A stretch of 64,000 bases of DNA from Paraburkholderia kururiensis JCM 10599 = LMG 19447 (GTDB lineage: Bacteria; Pseudomonadota; Gammaproteobacteria; Burkholderiales; Burkholderiaceae). Within the stretch, counting starts at the first letter, position 1. The number at the start of each line of letters is the position of its first letter. Under the pieces are notes generated by a model. It saw only the letters and a program-made list of their open reading frames with translations. It was not told where the DNA came from and did no database searches. The translations under genes were made by a program, and so were the position numbers. The stretch is taken from positions 1-64,000 of the forward strand of contig NZ_RJZE01000001.1 of assembly GCF_003986935.1 (NCBI RefSeq), given 5' to 3'. Below, one piece after another: positions 35,511 through 43,661 of this stretch.

Positions 35511-36497
35511 TTACGCTTCTTCCGACTTCACGCGCGCCGGCGGCTTCGCCGGCGCGTTCGTGAAGGGCGAGAGCGGCGCGAATTCGTGTTCGAGCCACTG
35601 CGCCGCGTGCTCCAGCAGGAAATGACGAAACACCGTGCAGGTGGGCGAAAGCTGTTTCGAGCGCAGATGCACGACATGCCAGGTGCGCTCGATCGGTGTG
35701 CCGTTCACATCGAGCGTCGCCACTTCCCGCGTGCGCAATTCCAGCGCGAGCGTATGCAGCGAGATAAGGCTCACGCCCATGCCCGCCATCACGGCCTGCT
35801 TGATCGTTTCGTTACTGCCGAGCGTCACGACCTTGCGCGGCGTGAAGAGGTGCTTGCGGAACATCTCCTCTGCGGCCATGCGCGTGCCCGAGCCGGGCTC
35901 GCGCAACAGGAACGTGTCGCCGCGCAGCTCCTGCAGATCGAAGCGCCGCGCTTCGCAGAGCGGATGCGTGAGCGGCGCGATGATGACCTGCGGATGGTAG
36001 GCAAGCGGCTCCGTCACCACGTCGAGTTCCGCGGGCGGACGGCCCATGATGGCGAGGTCGATGGCGTTGTCTTGCAGCATGCGCAGCAGCGCATCGCGAT
36101 TACCCACCGAAAAGTTGACGTCCACCTTCGGGTAGCGGTGCGAAAAGAGCGCGAGCAGCTTCGGTGCGAAGTACGTGGCCGAACTCACGATACCCACGGC
36201 GATCGACCCGCTGTCGGCCTGCTTGAGCGAGGTCATCGTGTCTTCGGCGTCTTTGATCGCGCCCAGAATGCGGCTCGCGTGATGCGTGAGTTTCTCGCCG
36301 GCTTCCGTGAGCGAGAGCTTGCGTGCAATCCGTTCGAAGAGCGGCAGGCCCACCGTTTCTTCCAGCTGGCGAATCTGCATGGAAACGGCGGGCTGCGTGA
36401 GATGCAGCTCTTCCGCCGCGCGCGCGAAACTTGCGTAGCGGCTCGCCACGAGGAAGATCTGCAGCTGACGCAAGGTCAGCGAACGAACGAAATTCAC
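35511..36497 (-). CDS. LysR-family regulator, CbbR-like
   Basis: The 328-residue protein has a LysR helix-turn-helix (LRQLQIFLVASRYASFARAA, LTQPAVSMQIRQLEE) and an effector domain whose motifs (GIVSSATYFAPKLLALF, FLLREPGSGTR, LGSNETIKQAVMAGMGVSL) are those of CbbR and its close relatives. It closes the run xoxF-xoxG-xoxJ-unknown-carboxymuconolactone decarboxylase-like gene on the same strand. The canonical cbbR would sit beyond cbbL, outside this window, so this is a second CbbR-type regulator, possibly for the methanol genes. Its C-terminus is Ala/Pro/Lys-rich and its coding end contains a strong hairpin. Confidence 0.82.
   Translation of the reverse strand: MNFVRSLTLRQLQIFLVASRYASFARAAEELHLTQPAVSMQIRQLEETVGLPLFERIARKLSLTEAGEKLTHHASRILGAIKDAEDTMTSLKQADSGSIAVGIVSSATYFAPKLLALFSHRYPKVDVNFSVGNRDALLRMLQDNAIDLAIMGRPPAELDVVTEPLAYHPQVIIAPLTHPLCEARRFDLQELRGDTFLLREPGSGTRMAAEEMFRKHLFTPRKVVTLGSNETIKQAVMAGMGVSLISLHTLALELRTREVATLDVNGTPIERTWHVVHLRSKQLSPTCTVFRHFLLEHAAQWLEHEFAPLSPFTNAPAKPPARVKSEEA
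35526..35565. terminator. Long hairpin between convergent GH3 and LysR genes
   Basis: CTTCACG, a short gap, then CGCGCCGGCG pair with complementary sequence around a CTT-type loop to give a near-perfect stem of about 17 base pairs. It is inside the LysR 3' coding end and 38 bases past the GH3 stop, where it can end GH3 transcription. No T-run follows. Confidence 0.45.
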
Positions 36498-36575
36498 GAC
36501 GATACGGTCCGCGGCGAGACATGAGGCTGTGGATGAACGGCGGCGCGCAGATCAACCCTGGGATCGGCCCGTGAT

Positions 36576-36917
36576 TCAGCCGCCCTGCTGGTCGAAGGCG
36601 TCGAATGCGCGAGCCGAGTAGACGAGCGCGGCACCGGCGTTGAGCGCCATGGCCACTGAAAGCGCTTCGGCCACTTCGTCCTTCGTCGCGCCCGCTTTCG
36701 CGGCCGCGGCGCTGTGCACGGTGATGCAGCCGTCGCAGCGCGTGGTGACGGCAACGGCGAGTGCAATCAGCTCACGCGTCTTCGCGTCGAGCACGCCCTT
36801 GCGGGCTGGGGCGCCGTCCAGCGCTTCGAAACCTGCGATCGTAGCGGGCACCGTGCTGCCCAGCGCGCCCAGTGCGGCGGTGAGCTTCGCTGCATAGTCC
36901 TTCGTGTCGATCAGCAT
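36576..36917 (-). CDS. Carboxymuconolactone decarboxylase/AhpD-like protein with CxxC
   Basis: The 113-residue all-helical protein shows the AhpD-type motif TRCDGCITVHSAAAAKAG: a Cys-x-x-Cys with a nearby histidine, the redox site of alkylhydroperoxidase-like proteins. It is cytoplasmic, with no signal peptide. It lies 51 bases after the unknown xox-cluster protein on the same strand, and 78 bases before the LysR gene. A role in removing peroxides or other reactive by-products of methanol oxidation is a guess from position. Confidence 0.8.
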   Translation of the reverse strand: MLIDTKDYAAKLTAALGALGSTVPATIAGFEALDGAPARKGVLDAKTRELIALAVAVTTRCDGCITVHSAAAAKAGATKDEVAEALSVAMALNAGAALVYSARAFDAFDQQGG

Positions 36918-36968
36918 GCGAGACCTTTCCAGTAGGCGTTCAGTGGAGCAATGACGCGCGCCGAAGCC

Positions 36969-37889
36969 CTAGCGGCTGGCGTGAGTTGCATCGGCGGGTG
37001 CGTTATCGGGTGCATTCGCCTGCGGCTTGGCGGGTGCATTCGCCTGCGGCTTGGCGGGTGCGGCGGTTGGCGCGGCAGTTGGCGTGGCGGTCGGTGTAGT
37101 ACTCGTGCCACTGGCCGGCGCGCCGGGCGCTGGCGCCAGCTTGTGCAGTTCCGCCTGATAACTGAGCGTCTCGACCCGCACCGGATGCGCGAAGTCGTTG
37201 TTGTTACCGGGCACTTCGGAGCGAATCTGCACCACCTGCCCCGGCACCGCCGAGGCCAGCAGGAACGTGTAGCGCTTGCCGGTGTACTCGGGAAAACGCG
37301 CCGCGTTCGGATCGTTGAGATACGGCTGCACGACGATCTGCTGCGCAGTAACAGGCTTGCCGTCCACTTCGCGCTTCACGGTCTCGACGCTTGGTCCCGC
37401 GGCAAGCGCGAGGCGCAGGCGCTTCTGGAAGTAGCGCTTCTTGCCGCCCGTGAGCCGTTCCATTTCCGCAATGTCGTGTTCGAGGAAATAGATGATCACG
37501 GGGTTGCACTCCAGCCCGCTGTTCGGCAGCGGCACGGCGCCCGTGCCGTCGGACACCTGCGCGTCGCCTTTCGCGTTGTTCGGGCTCGTCACGAGCACGC
37601 GCACGCGATCTTCGCCAGACGGTTTCGCATCCGGGCTCGCCATCGTGTAGTCGAGTTCCGTTTGCGGCGCGATGCCTTGCAGATGGCCCGTCATGAAGAT
37701 GAGCCGCTCCGCGGGCGTAATGGGGTCCGACTTCCCCCCCTGCGCCGCCTGCGCCGTGCTCGCCGTAATGAGAAGCGGCGCGGCGAAGACGGCCGCCATC
37801 GCCACTGTCGCGACCCGCAACCCACGCGTCATGTCACGCCACGAGTCGCGCAACGAAGCATCCAACGCCCCCACTCGCGCCGCCCTCAT
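36969..37889 (-). CDS. Unrecognised exported protein of the xox cluster
   Basis: I do not recognise this 306-residue protein. Its ATG overlaps the xoxJ stop (ATGA), so it is translated with the methanol dehydrogenase genes. A membrane or signal segment lies at about residues 27-48 (VATVAMAAVFAAPLLITAS), followed by a folded region to about residue 250 with one cysteine (LECNPVIIYFLEHDIAEMER). The tail is a low-complexity Pro/Ala/Thr/Lys linker that includes a duplicated PAKPQANA unit. The tail could cross the periplasm or tether the protein. The translational coupling suggests a periplasmic partner of XoxF, XoxG or XoxJ. Confidence 0.7.
   Translation of the reverse strand: MRAARVGALDASLRDSWRDMTRGLRVATVAMAAVFAAPLLITASTAQAAQGGKSDPITPAERLIFMTGHLQGIAPQTELDYTMASPDAKPSGEDRVRVLVTSPNNAKGDAQVSDGTGAVPLPNSGLECNPVIIYFLEHDIAEMERLTGGKKRYFQKRLRLALAAGPSVETVKREVDGKPVTAQQIVVQPYLNDPNAARFPEYTGKRYTFLLASAVPGQVVQIRSEVPGNNNDFAHPVRVETLSYQAELHKLAPAPGAPASGTSTTPTATPTAAPTAAPAKPQANAPAKPQANAPDNAPADATHASR
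37008..37055 (-). repeat. 24-base tandem repeat in the tail of the unknown xox-cluster protein
   Basis: Two identical adjacent 24-base units, plus a partial third, encode the repeated AKPQANAP segment. Perfect identity points to recent duplication and possible length variation between strains. Confidence 0.8.
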
Positions 37890-38794
37890 GGCGACGCGGT
37901 CGAGTTGCCCGCCTGGGTGCCGGCGGGCTTGAGCAGCGGCACTTCGTAGCTCGTGAGAATCTGGTCGATCTTGTCGTGGTGCGCGCCGATCCATTGGTCG
38001 ATCTTGTCCTTCCAGTCTTTTTCGCCGTAACGCACGCCCATCGATATTTCGTAGTCGAAACGGATACCGGGCGTGGCCGGGAACGGCACGATCTTCACGG
38101 TGTCGCCGGCGCGCTTCGCGAAGTAGCCGGCAATGGGCCCCCACAGGAACGCCACGTCCACGTTGCCTGCGCGCAGGTCGTGTTCGATCATTTCGCCGGG
38201 GTAGTTCTGCGGGTCGCCGCTTTGCACCTGGTACGACACCGCCTGGTCGATCAGGTTGTGCGCGAGCAGCCAGTCCACCGCGGGCGTCTGCGTGAAGATG
38301 CCGAAGCGCAGCTTGTGCAGTTCGTCGGGCGGCAGCTTGAGCAGGTCGTCTGGCGTGTGGATGTTCGCCAGTTCCGGCCGGTTCGCGAACACCATCGCGT
38401 AGGTGGAATGCAGGTACGGCTGCGTCGTCGAGGTCATGTCATACCCCTTCGGCACACCGATGATGAGGTCGCATTTGAAGCGGCCTGTATTGTCGTCTTT
38501 CTCGCGCAACGTATGGCGCACGAAGCCGATGCGCTGCGGGAAATACGTGTACTCGAGCTTGTAGCCGAAGTCGCTCGCCATCTGGCTCGCGATCTTGTTC
38601 TCGTACCCTTCGCCCTTGTTGTTCGAGAGCGGCATGTTGTTCGGGTCGGCGCACACTCTCAGCACGCCGTCCGCGCCGTCGTTGTTGGGCAACGCGGGCC
38701 CATCGGCACGCACCGCTGCGCTCGCGAGCGCAGCGCAACACAAGGCTGCCGCCGTGAGCGCGGCGTGCAGTTGCATCCGTTTGCCATGACGCAT
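37886..38794 (-). CDS. xoxJ: XoxJ, periplasmic protein of the methanol dehydrogenase system
   Basis: The 302-residue protein has a signal peptide (LHAALTAAALCCAALASAAVRA) and a class II solute-binding fold with VLRVCADPNNMPLSNNKGEGYENKI at the start of the mature chain, IGVPKGYDMTSTTQPY and DVAFLWGPIAGYFA. This is the quinoprotein-associated family that includes MxaJ and XoxJ, thought to help activate the dehydrogenase. It follows xoxG by 44 bases and overlaps the next gene by four. Confidence 0.9.
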   Translation of the reverse strand: MRHGKRMQLHAALTAAALCCAALASAAVRADGPALPNNDGADGVLRVCADPNNMPLSNNKGEGYENKIASQMASDFGYKLEYTYFPQRIGFVRHTLREKDDNTGRFKCDLIIGVPKGYDMTSTTQPYLHSTYAMVFANRPELANIHTPDDLLKLPPDELHKLRFGIFTQTPAVDWLLAHNLIDQAVSYQVQSGDPQNYPGEMIEHDLRAGNVDVAFLWGPIAGYFAKRAGDTVKIVPFPATPGIRFDYEISMGVRYGEKDWKDKIDQWIGAHHDKIDQILTSYEVPLLKPAGTQAGNSTASP

Positions 38795-38838
38795 CGAAAC
38801 CTCCGGTGAATGGAAACGAGGTCGCCGTTTTGCGGCCG

Positions 38839-39261
38839 TCAGTTCGAATCGATGGCTTTCAGGTCGCCGGGCTTGATCTGGCCGTCCGAGCGCCCTTTCA
38901 GATACGCGTAGAGGTTCTCCCAGTTCTTCTGCATCATCTGGCTCGAACTGAAATCGGGCATGCCTTTGTCGACGCGGCCGCCGAATACAGTGCGATGGAA
39001 TTCGGTCTTGTCGAGCGTCTTGAACGCATCCACGAGCGACGGTCCGACGAGCCCTTGCTGCTGTGCGCCGTGACAGCGTTCGCAGTCGAGCGCGCGCCAG
39101 GTCTTCCAGCCCAGCAGCGTATTGCTGTCGACCTTGTTGCCATCCACCACCTTGTACGCCACCTGGGCAACCTGAACACTGTTGTTCTGGGCGTATGCAA
39201 CCGGTAGCAAGACTGCTGCGGAAGAAACCGCTGCCAGCAACAAGATTGATCTTCCTTTCAT
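38839..39261 (-). CDS. xoxG: XoxG-type cytochrome c, electron acceptor of XoxF
   Basis: The 140-residue protein has a signal peptide (ILLLAAVSSAAVLLPVAYA) and a single heme site Cys60-Glu-Arg-Cys63-His64. The likely axial methionine is Met101 in GGRVDKGMPDF. Its place between xoxF and xoxJ identifies it as the cytochrome that takes electrons from XoxF. A 235-base gap with two strong hairpins separates it from xoxF, which would lower its expression relative to the dehydrogenase. Confidence 0.9.
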   Translation of the reverse strand: MKGRSILLLAAVSSAAVLLPVAYAQNNSVQVAQVAYKVVDGNKVDSNTLLGWKTWRALDCERCHGAQQQGLVGPSLVDAFKTLDKTEFHRTVFGGRVDKGMPDFSSSQMMQKNWENLYAYLKGRSDGQIKPGDLKAIDSN

Positions 39262-39350
39262 GCGTATGTCTCCTGGTTCTCTCTAAACACCTTGATGCAG
39301 CCGTCTATGCAACTGCTCGATGTGATGATGGGCCGTGGGTCTCGCGGCGT

Positions 39351-39385
39351 GCCGCCGGCCGCCCGCTGCGCAGCGGGCCGGCGGC
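39351..39385. terminator. Very stable hairpin between xoxF and xoxG
   Basis: GCCGCCGGCC plus CGCTGC pair with their complements to give a 16-base-pair stem with a 3-base bulge. There is no T-run. It is 110 bases past the xoxF stop and 90 bases before xoxG. Confidence 0.55.
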
Positions 39386-39410
39386 GTCCGCTTCCCGTCT
39401 TTGCTCGTGG

Positions 39411-39432
39411 CCCGCGGGGTCTGCCCCGCGGG
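39411..39432. terminator. Second hairpin between xoxF and xoxG
   Basis: CCCGCGGGG and CCCCGCGGG form a perfect 9-base-pair stem with a 4-base loop, 65 bases past the xoxF stop. With the neighbouring hairpin it forms a double stem-loop barrier. Confidence 0.55.
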
Positions 39433-39436
39433 TCTG

Positions 39437-39478
39437 ACTTACTTCAACTGAGTTACTTCGACTGACTTACTTCGACTT
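39437..39478. repeat. Three tandem 14-base repeats after xoxF
   Basis: Three copies related to ACTTACTTCGACTG (39437-39450, 39451-39464, 39465-39478) differ at one to three positions. They lie right behind the xoxF stop and ahead of the hairpins. Confidence 0.65.
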
Positions 39479-39496
39479 CATGCAAAGGCACGCCGC

Positions 39497-41323
39497 TTAC
39501 TCGCTCGTCGTGCCGCCGCCCGGAATCGCGAACACGAAGAGCGTGCCGCCGAGCGCCGTGTACTTCGCGAGTTCACGATAACCCCCCACCGCGCCGAGGC
39601 CTTCCGTCGACTTCTGCAGGCCCGCTGCCATGCCGATGCCGGCCCAGCCGCCAATGCCCGAGTAGACGCCCACGTACTGCTTGCCGTTGTAGAGATAGGT
39701 GAACACGTTGCCGATAATCCCGGACGGCGTCTTGAAGCGCCACAGTTCCTTGCCGTCCTTGATGCGCACGGCCTTGATGTAGCCTTCCAGCGTGCCGTAG
39801 AACGCGACGCCGCCTGCGGTAGCCAGCGCGCCGGACCACACCGAGAAACGCTCCGGCTTCGACCAGACGATCTTGCCCTTCGCCGCATCCCACGCGATGA
39901 AGTTGCCCATCGCGCCCTTCTCGCCCGGGCCCGGGTACATCGACAGCGTGGCGCCCACGTACGGCTGGCCGGACACGTAATCGACGTCGAACGGCTCGTA
40001 GTCCATACAGACGTGGTTGGTCGGCACGAGGAAGAGGCTCGTGGACGGATCGAACGCTGCGGGTTGCTGGTCCTTCGAACCGAGTGCGGCCGGGCAGATG
40101 CCCTTCACGTTGTGATCCGCGCCTGCCTGCTGCGTGGAGTACGCCACGTTGCGAACCGGCAGACCGGTCTTCAGGTCCACACGGTCGGCCCAGTTCACGG
40201 CCGGGTCGAACTTCTGCGCGACCAGCAACTGGCCCGTGGCACGGTTCAGCGTGTAGCCGAAGCCGTTACGGTCGAAGTGGACGATGGCGGGCACCTTCTT
40301 GCCGTCGATCGTGAGATCCGCGAGGATCATTTCGTTCACGCCGTCGTAGTCCCACTCGTCATGCGGCGTCATCTGGTAGACCCACTTCGCTTCGCCCGTA
40401 TTGAGATCGCGCGCGAAGATGGAGAGCGACCACTTGTTGTCGCCGGGCCGCTGCGTCGGGTTCCACGTGCCGGGGTTGCCGGTGCCGTAGTAGACCAGGT
40501 TCAGCTTCGGGTCCCACGAATACCAGCCCCACGTCGTGCCGCCGCCCAGCTTCCACTGATCGCCCTTCCAGCTCTTCACCGACGAGTCCGCGCCCACCGG
40601 CACCATCTTGCCGTCCGCCCAGGTCATGGTCTTGTCGGGGTTCACGAGGATCTCGTTGTCCGGGCCCGTCGAGTACGCCGTCCAGACCATCTTGCCGGTC
40701 TTGATGTCATACGCGATCAGACGGCCGCGCACGCCGAACTCGCCGCCCGAAATGCCGGTGAGCACCTTGTCGCCGAACACGTGCGGCGCGTTGGTGTTGG
40801 TTTCGCCCGCCTTCGGATTGCCGTTCGTGGCCGTCCACACGACGTCGCCCGTCTTCGCGTCCAGCGCGACGAGTTTGGTGTCGGCCTGTTGCAGGAAGAT
40901 CTTGCCGTCGCCGTAGGCGAGGCCGCGGTTCACCGTATCGCAGCACATCACGGACACCACCTGATCGTCCTGCTTGGGCTGGTATTGCCACAGGAACGTC
41001 TGGTCCTTCAGGCTGATCGCGATGACCTTGTTCGGGAACGGCGAGTGGATGTACATCGTGTCGCCGATCACGAGCGGCGAGCCTTCGTGACCGCGCAGCA
41101 CGCCAGTGGACATGGTCCACGCGACCTGCAGCTTGCCCACGTTGTTCTCGTTGATCTGCTTGAGCGGGCTATAGCGGTGATTGGCGTAATCGCCCGCCTG
41201 AGCCGCCCAGTTCGCAGGGTTCTTGATCAGGCCGTCGAGCTGCGGATCGGCATTTGCAGCGATAGAGCTCAGGGCCGCCGATGCTACGACGGCAAGCCCC
41301 AAAACCAAGGTGCGTAAGTTCAT
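39497..41323 (-). CDS. xoxF: Lanthanide-dependent methanol dehydrogenase XoxF
   Basis: The 608-residue periplasmic PQQ enzyme has a signal peptide ([21 protein letters not shown]) and the eight-bladed quinoprotein propeller. Key residues are visible: the adjacent cysteines 127-128 (VMCCDT), Glu195, Asn282 in TGNPG, the catalytic Asp325 and, two residues on, Asp327 in [10 protein letters not shown]. That second aspartate marks XoxF; calcium-type MxaF has alanine there. It oxidises methanol to formaldehyde, possibly on to formate, passing electrons to XoxG. No mxaI small subunit is present. The start at 41323 has GGAGGGG just upstream. Confidence 0.95.
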   Translation of the reverse strand: MNLRTLVLGLAVVASAALSSIAANADPQLDGLIKNPANWAAQAGDYANHRYSPLKQINENNVGKLQVAWTMSTGVLRGHEGSPLVIGDTMYIHSPFPNKVIAISLKDQTFLWQYQPKQDDQVVSVMCCDTVNRGLAYGDGKIFLQQADTKLVALDAKTGDVVWTATNGNPKAGETNTNAPHVFGDKVLTGISGGEFGVRGRLIAYDIKTGKMVWTAYSTGPDNEILVNPDKTMTWADGKMVPVGADSSVKSWKGDQWKLGGGTTWGWYSWDPKLNLVYYGTGNPGTWNPTQRPGDNKWSLSIFARDLNTGEAKWVYQMTPHDEWDYDGVNEMILADLTIDGKKVPAIVHFDRNGFGYTLNRATGQLLVAQKFDPAVNWADRVDLKTGLPVRNVAYSTQQAGADHNVKGICPAALGSKDQQPAAFDPSTSLFLVPTNHVCMDYEPFDVDYVSGQPYVGATLSMYPGPGEKGAMGNFIAWDAAKGKIVWSKPERFSVWSGALATAGGVAFYGTLEGYIKAVRIKDGKELWRFKTPSGIIGNVFTYLYNGKQYVGVYSGIGGWAGIGMAAGLQKSTEGLGAVGGYRELAKYTALGGTLFVFAIPGGGTTSE

Positions 41324-41466
41324 GTCCCCTCCAGAATTGTCTTGCTGTTCACTGAACTCAAGAATGGCCCACGCTACCTGGTCGCATCGGCGCGCCTTCT
41401 CGATGGGGGTAACGATATGCGAGCGCGCCCGATCGATGCCGGGCTTCAACACGCGAGACGGCCCGA

Positions 41467-41482
41467 CGCATATTCCATGCCG
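41467..41482 (-). promoter_or_regulatory. Weak sigma-54-like promoter facing xoxF
   Basis: Read leftward, CGGCATGGAATATGCG keeps the GG and GC pairs at the right spacing and matches the sigma-54 consensus at eight of twelve positions. Transcription would start near 41456, leaving a leader of about 130 bases. Chance occurrence is quite possible. Confidence 0.3.
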
Positions 41483-41658
41483 GAAATGGAGCGCGATTTC
41501 GCCGTGGCGCCGACGTAACCCACGCGGTCCGCGCGGCAAGGCCGCTGCTGCGTGCCGCGCAGACCGCACTGCCTTCGTCTCGCGCGGGCGGAACACGGCG
41601 AGGAGAACGCGCGCCTGTCACGTGCTCGCCTGGCTGCGACGCAGTGCGCGGCACATAC

Positions 41659-41676
41659 TGTGTCAATTCCGGCATA
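41659..41676. promoter_or_regulatory. Possible activator site upstream of the sigma-54 promoter
   Basis: TGTGTCAATTCCGGCATA is a degenerate dyad of the TGT-N12-ACA kind bound by AcoR-like activators, centred about 87 bases before the predicted start. A more symmetrical relative lies at 51096-51113 beside the activator gene. Confidence 0.35.
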
Positions 41677-41728
41677 CGTGTGCGGCGCGCCTGCCCCGCC
41701 ACCTCCCGGCGCGATGCGCGAAGCATCG

Positions 41729-41744
41729 TGGCGTGGCGCTTGCA
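41729..41744 (+). promoter_or_regulatory. Sigma-54 (-24/-12) promoter of the H4MPT operon
   Basis: TGGCGTGGCGCTTGCA matches the sigma-54 consensus TGGCACG-N4-TTGCW at ten of twelve positions, with GG and GC exactly ten bases apart. Transcription would begin near 41755, giving a leader of about 34 bases before the first gene, whose GGAG lies at 41777-41780. An AcoR-like sigma-54 activator is encoded about 10 kb to the right. Confidence 0.65.
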
Positions 41745-41788
41745 CTGCTGCCGGAGCAGTCCGTTCAACCTTTCGTGGAGCGACCGTC

Positions 41789-42181
41789 ATGGCAAAAGCA
41801 GAGCACGTCTATAGCGACGAGGAAGTGCAGCAGCGCCTCGTTGGCACACTGCAGCATTGGTATCTGGAAGACGGATGGCTGCGGCGCAAGTACCGCACCG
41901 AAGGGTGGAAGGGCACGCTGATGGTGGTGAACGCCGTCGGGCATCTGGCCGAAGCGGCGTGGCACCACCCCGACCTGACCGTCTCCTATGCGTTCGTCAC
42001 CGTGAAGCTGAAGACGCATAGCGCGAAGGGAATCACGGACAAGGACTTCGCGCTCGCCGAAAAGATGGAGTCGTTCATCCAGTGGCAGCCGGCATTGGAA
42101 GGCGGTCCGCTGGAAGGCACGCCCGCCGACGATCAACGCTTCCGCTACATCAAGTACGACGCGCCGAAGGTTGGGAGTTGA
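41789..42181 (+). CDS. Pterin-4a-carbinolamine dehydratase-like protein
   Basis: The 130-residue protein carries the pterin dehydratase signature: EAAWHHPDLTVSYAFVTVKL, with His59-His60-Pro61 and a later tryptophan/aspartate pair replaced in context by LKTHSAKGITDKD. Related proteins occur in H4MPT gene clusters of methylotrophs, where they probably act on a pterin intermediate or a formaldehyde adduct. It is the first gene of the rightward operon, just behind the sigma-54 promoter. A role in phenylalanine hydroxylation is less likely because no phhA is near. Confidence 0.8.
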   Translation: MAKAEHVYSDEEVQQRLVGTLQHWYLEDGWLRRKYRTEGWKGTLMVVNAVGHLAEAAWHHPDLTVSYAFVTVKLKTHSAKGITDKDFALAEKMESFIQWQPALEGGPLEGTPADDQRFRYIKYDAPKVGS

Positions 42182-42575
42182 GTGAACGATGGCTGAGTCA
42201 CGCGAGGTTCAAGCCTGGGTCGGGCCTGGGTCCGGCCTGGGTCCGGCCTGATTCAAGCCAGCCTCAACCCGCCACGAGCCAGATGCGAGGTGCGCGTCCA
42301 CCAGGCTCAAACCCAGGTGACATAGTGCGCCTCGCCCGACGCAAAGCGTCGAGCCCCGCTCACACCTGAGCACACCGGCACGCCCGCCGGCCTGCCGCTC
42401 GCGCCCCGCCAGACGGGCGCGAGCACGCTGGTACGCGTTCTGCTTCGGGGGTCGCCAGCCGCGCCGCGCCCGCGTCGGCCACGAGCCCCCGGGCGCGGTG
42501 CCTGTCGCAGCGCGATGGCCGTTCTGCGGCAGAGCTGTCGCCAGCCGCCCTGCAACCCCTCTCAGGACACCCGCG
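42182..42575. other. Gap with tandem repeats between the pterin dehydratase and RFAP synthase genes
   Basis: No gene is supported here. The gap contains an 11-base tandem repeat (42213-42245) and a hairpin CGACGC-AAA-GCGTCG at 42337-42351. No sigma-54 or strong sigma-70 promoter was found, so the operon may continue through. Confidence 0.45.
42213..42245. repeat. 11-base tandem repeat, three copies
   Basis: GCCTGGGTCGG, GCCTGGGTCCG and GCCTGGGTCCG follow one another, with a partial fourth copy. They are noncoding. Confidence 0.75.
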
Positions 42576-43601
42576 ATGCCGCTTCACATTCGCCGCCTTC
42601 CACCCCAGGCCTGCGTGACGGTCGATGCGCCCGCGCGTCTGCATCTGGGGTTCCTGGACCCGAGCGCTTCGCTCGGGCGCGCGTTCGGCAGTCTCGGGCT
42701 CGTCATCGACGGCGAGGGGACGCAGATCGAGGCACGGCATGCGGAACACGAACAGATAGACGGCGCGGCGACGCAAGCCGAACGCGAGCGCATCGCCATC
42801 TGTCTTGAACGCTTGAAGGCCGCCTATGGACCCGTCACGCTTGCCATCCACGTGCGCCGCACACCGCGTGCGCATACCGGTCTCGGCTCGGGCACCCAGC
42901 TCGCGCTCGCCGTGGGTACCGCATTCGTGCGCCTCGCCGGGCGCGAGGCGACGAGCGCGGAGCTGGCGACACTGCTGGGACGCGGCATGCGCTCGGGCAT
43001 CGGCGTGCTGGGTTTCGATTCCGGCGGCCTGCTGCTCGACGCGGGCCCAGGCGAGCCGCCGCGCAACGCCGTTGCGCCGCTGATCTCGCGCCAGCCGTTT
43101 CCGGACCGCTGGCGCGTGCTGCTCGTCACCGACCATTCGCGCGAAGGCCTGCACGGCGCGCAAGAGCGCCGCGGGCTTGCCGCGCTCGCGCCGTTTCCGC
43201 GCGAACTCGCGGCGCACCTGTGCCACGTCGTGCTGATGCAGATCCTGCCGGGCGCCGCCGAGGCCAACTTCGCGCCGTTCGCGCGCGGCGTCACGGACAT
43301 GCAGCAGACCATCGGCGAATACTTCGCGCCCGTGCAAGGCGGCGTATTCACGAGCCCCGACGTGGAGCGCGCCGTTCGCGCCGTGGCCGCCGAACGCCCG
43401 GCCGGCATCGGACAAACGTCGTGGGGTCCCACGGGCTTCGCGATCGTCGGCTCCGCGCGCGACGCGGAACTCGCGCTCGCCACGGCGCGCGAGGCGACGC
43501 GCGGCATGCCGCACATCGACTGCGCGATCGTGAGCGGACGCAATCGCGGGGCCACGGTACGCGCCGCCGAATCCCGGCAACCGCGCGTGGACGCGGCATG
43601 A
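42576..43601 (+). CDS. Beta-ribofuranosylaminobenzene 5'-phosphate synthase (H4MPT biosynthesis)
   Basis: The 341-residue protein belongs to the GHMP-type RFAP synthase family. Visible motifs are APARLHLGFLDPSASLGRAFGSLG near the N-terminus, HTGLGSGTQLALAVGTAF (the phosphate loop) and GQTSWGPTGFAIV near the C-terminus. The enzyme joins PRPP and p-hydroxybenzoate-type or p-aminobenzoate substrate in the first committed step of methanopterin synthesis. ATG 42576 is chosen because similarity to the family begins there and AGGA lies eight bases ahead. It precedes mtdB by 60 bases. Confidence 0.88.
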   Translation: MPLHIRRLPPQACVTVDAPARLHLGFLDPSASLGRAFGSLGLVIDGEGTQIEARHAEHEQIDGAATQAERERIAICLERLKAAYGPVTLAIHVRRTPRAHTGLGSGTQLALAVGTAFVRLAGREATSAELATLLGRGMRSGIGVLGFDSGGLLLDAGPGEPPRNAVAPLISRQPFPDRWRVLLVTDHSREGLHGAQERRGLAALAPFPRELAAHLCHVVLMQILPGAAEANFAPFARGVTDMQQTIGEYFAPVQGGVFTSPDVERAVRAVAAERPAGIGQTSWGPTGFAIVGSARDAELALATAREATRGMPHIDCAIVSGRNRGATVRAAESRQPRVDAA

Positions 43602-43661
43602 CAACGCCCTCCCGCCCCCGCGGCCAGACACCGAATTCAACACTCCAACGAGCCCGCTGCC

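Larger units (their letters stand above)
41324..41788. other. Divergent control region between xoxF and the H4MPT operon
   Basis: No gene is supported in these 465 bases. They hold a sigma-54 type promoter reading right (41729-41744), a weaker sigma-54-like pair reading left (41467-41482), and an imperfect TGT-N12-ATA element (41659-41676). An 11-base palindrome, GTTCACTGAAC, lies at 41347-41357 close to xoxF. Confidence 0.6.

Noticed and set aside
39497..41323. Calcium-type methanol dehydrogenase MxaF
   Set aside because: The second aspartate of the DYD motif and the lack of mxaI point to XoxF.
41789..42181. Phenylalanine hydroxylase partner PhhB
   Set aside because: The fold fits, but no phenylalanine hydroxylase gene is near and the gene leads the H4MPT operon.
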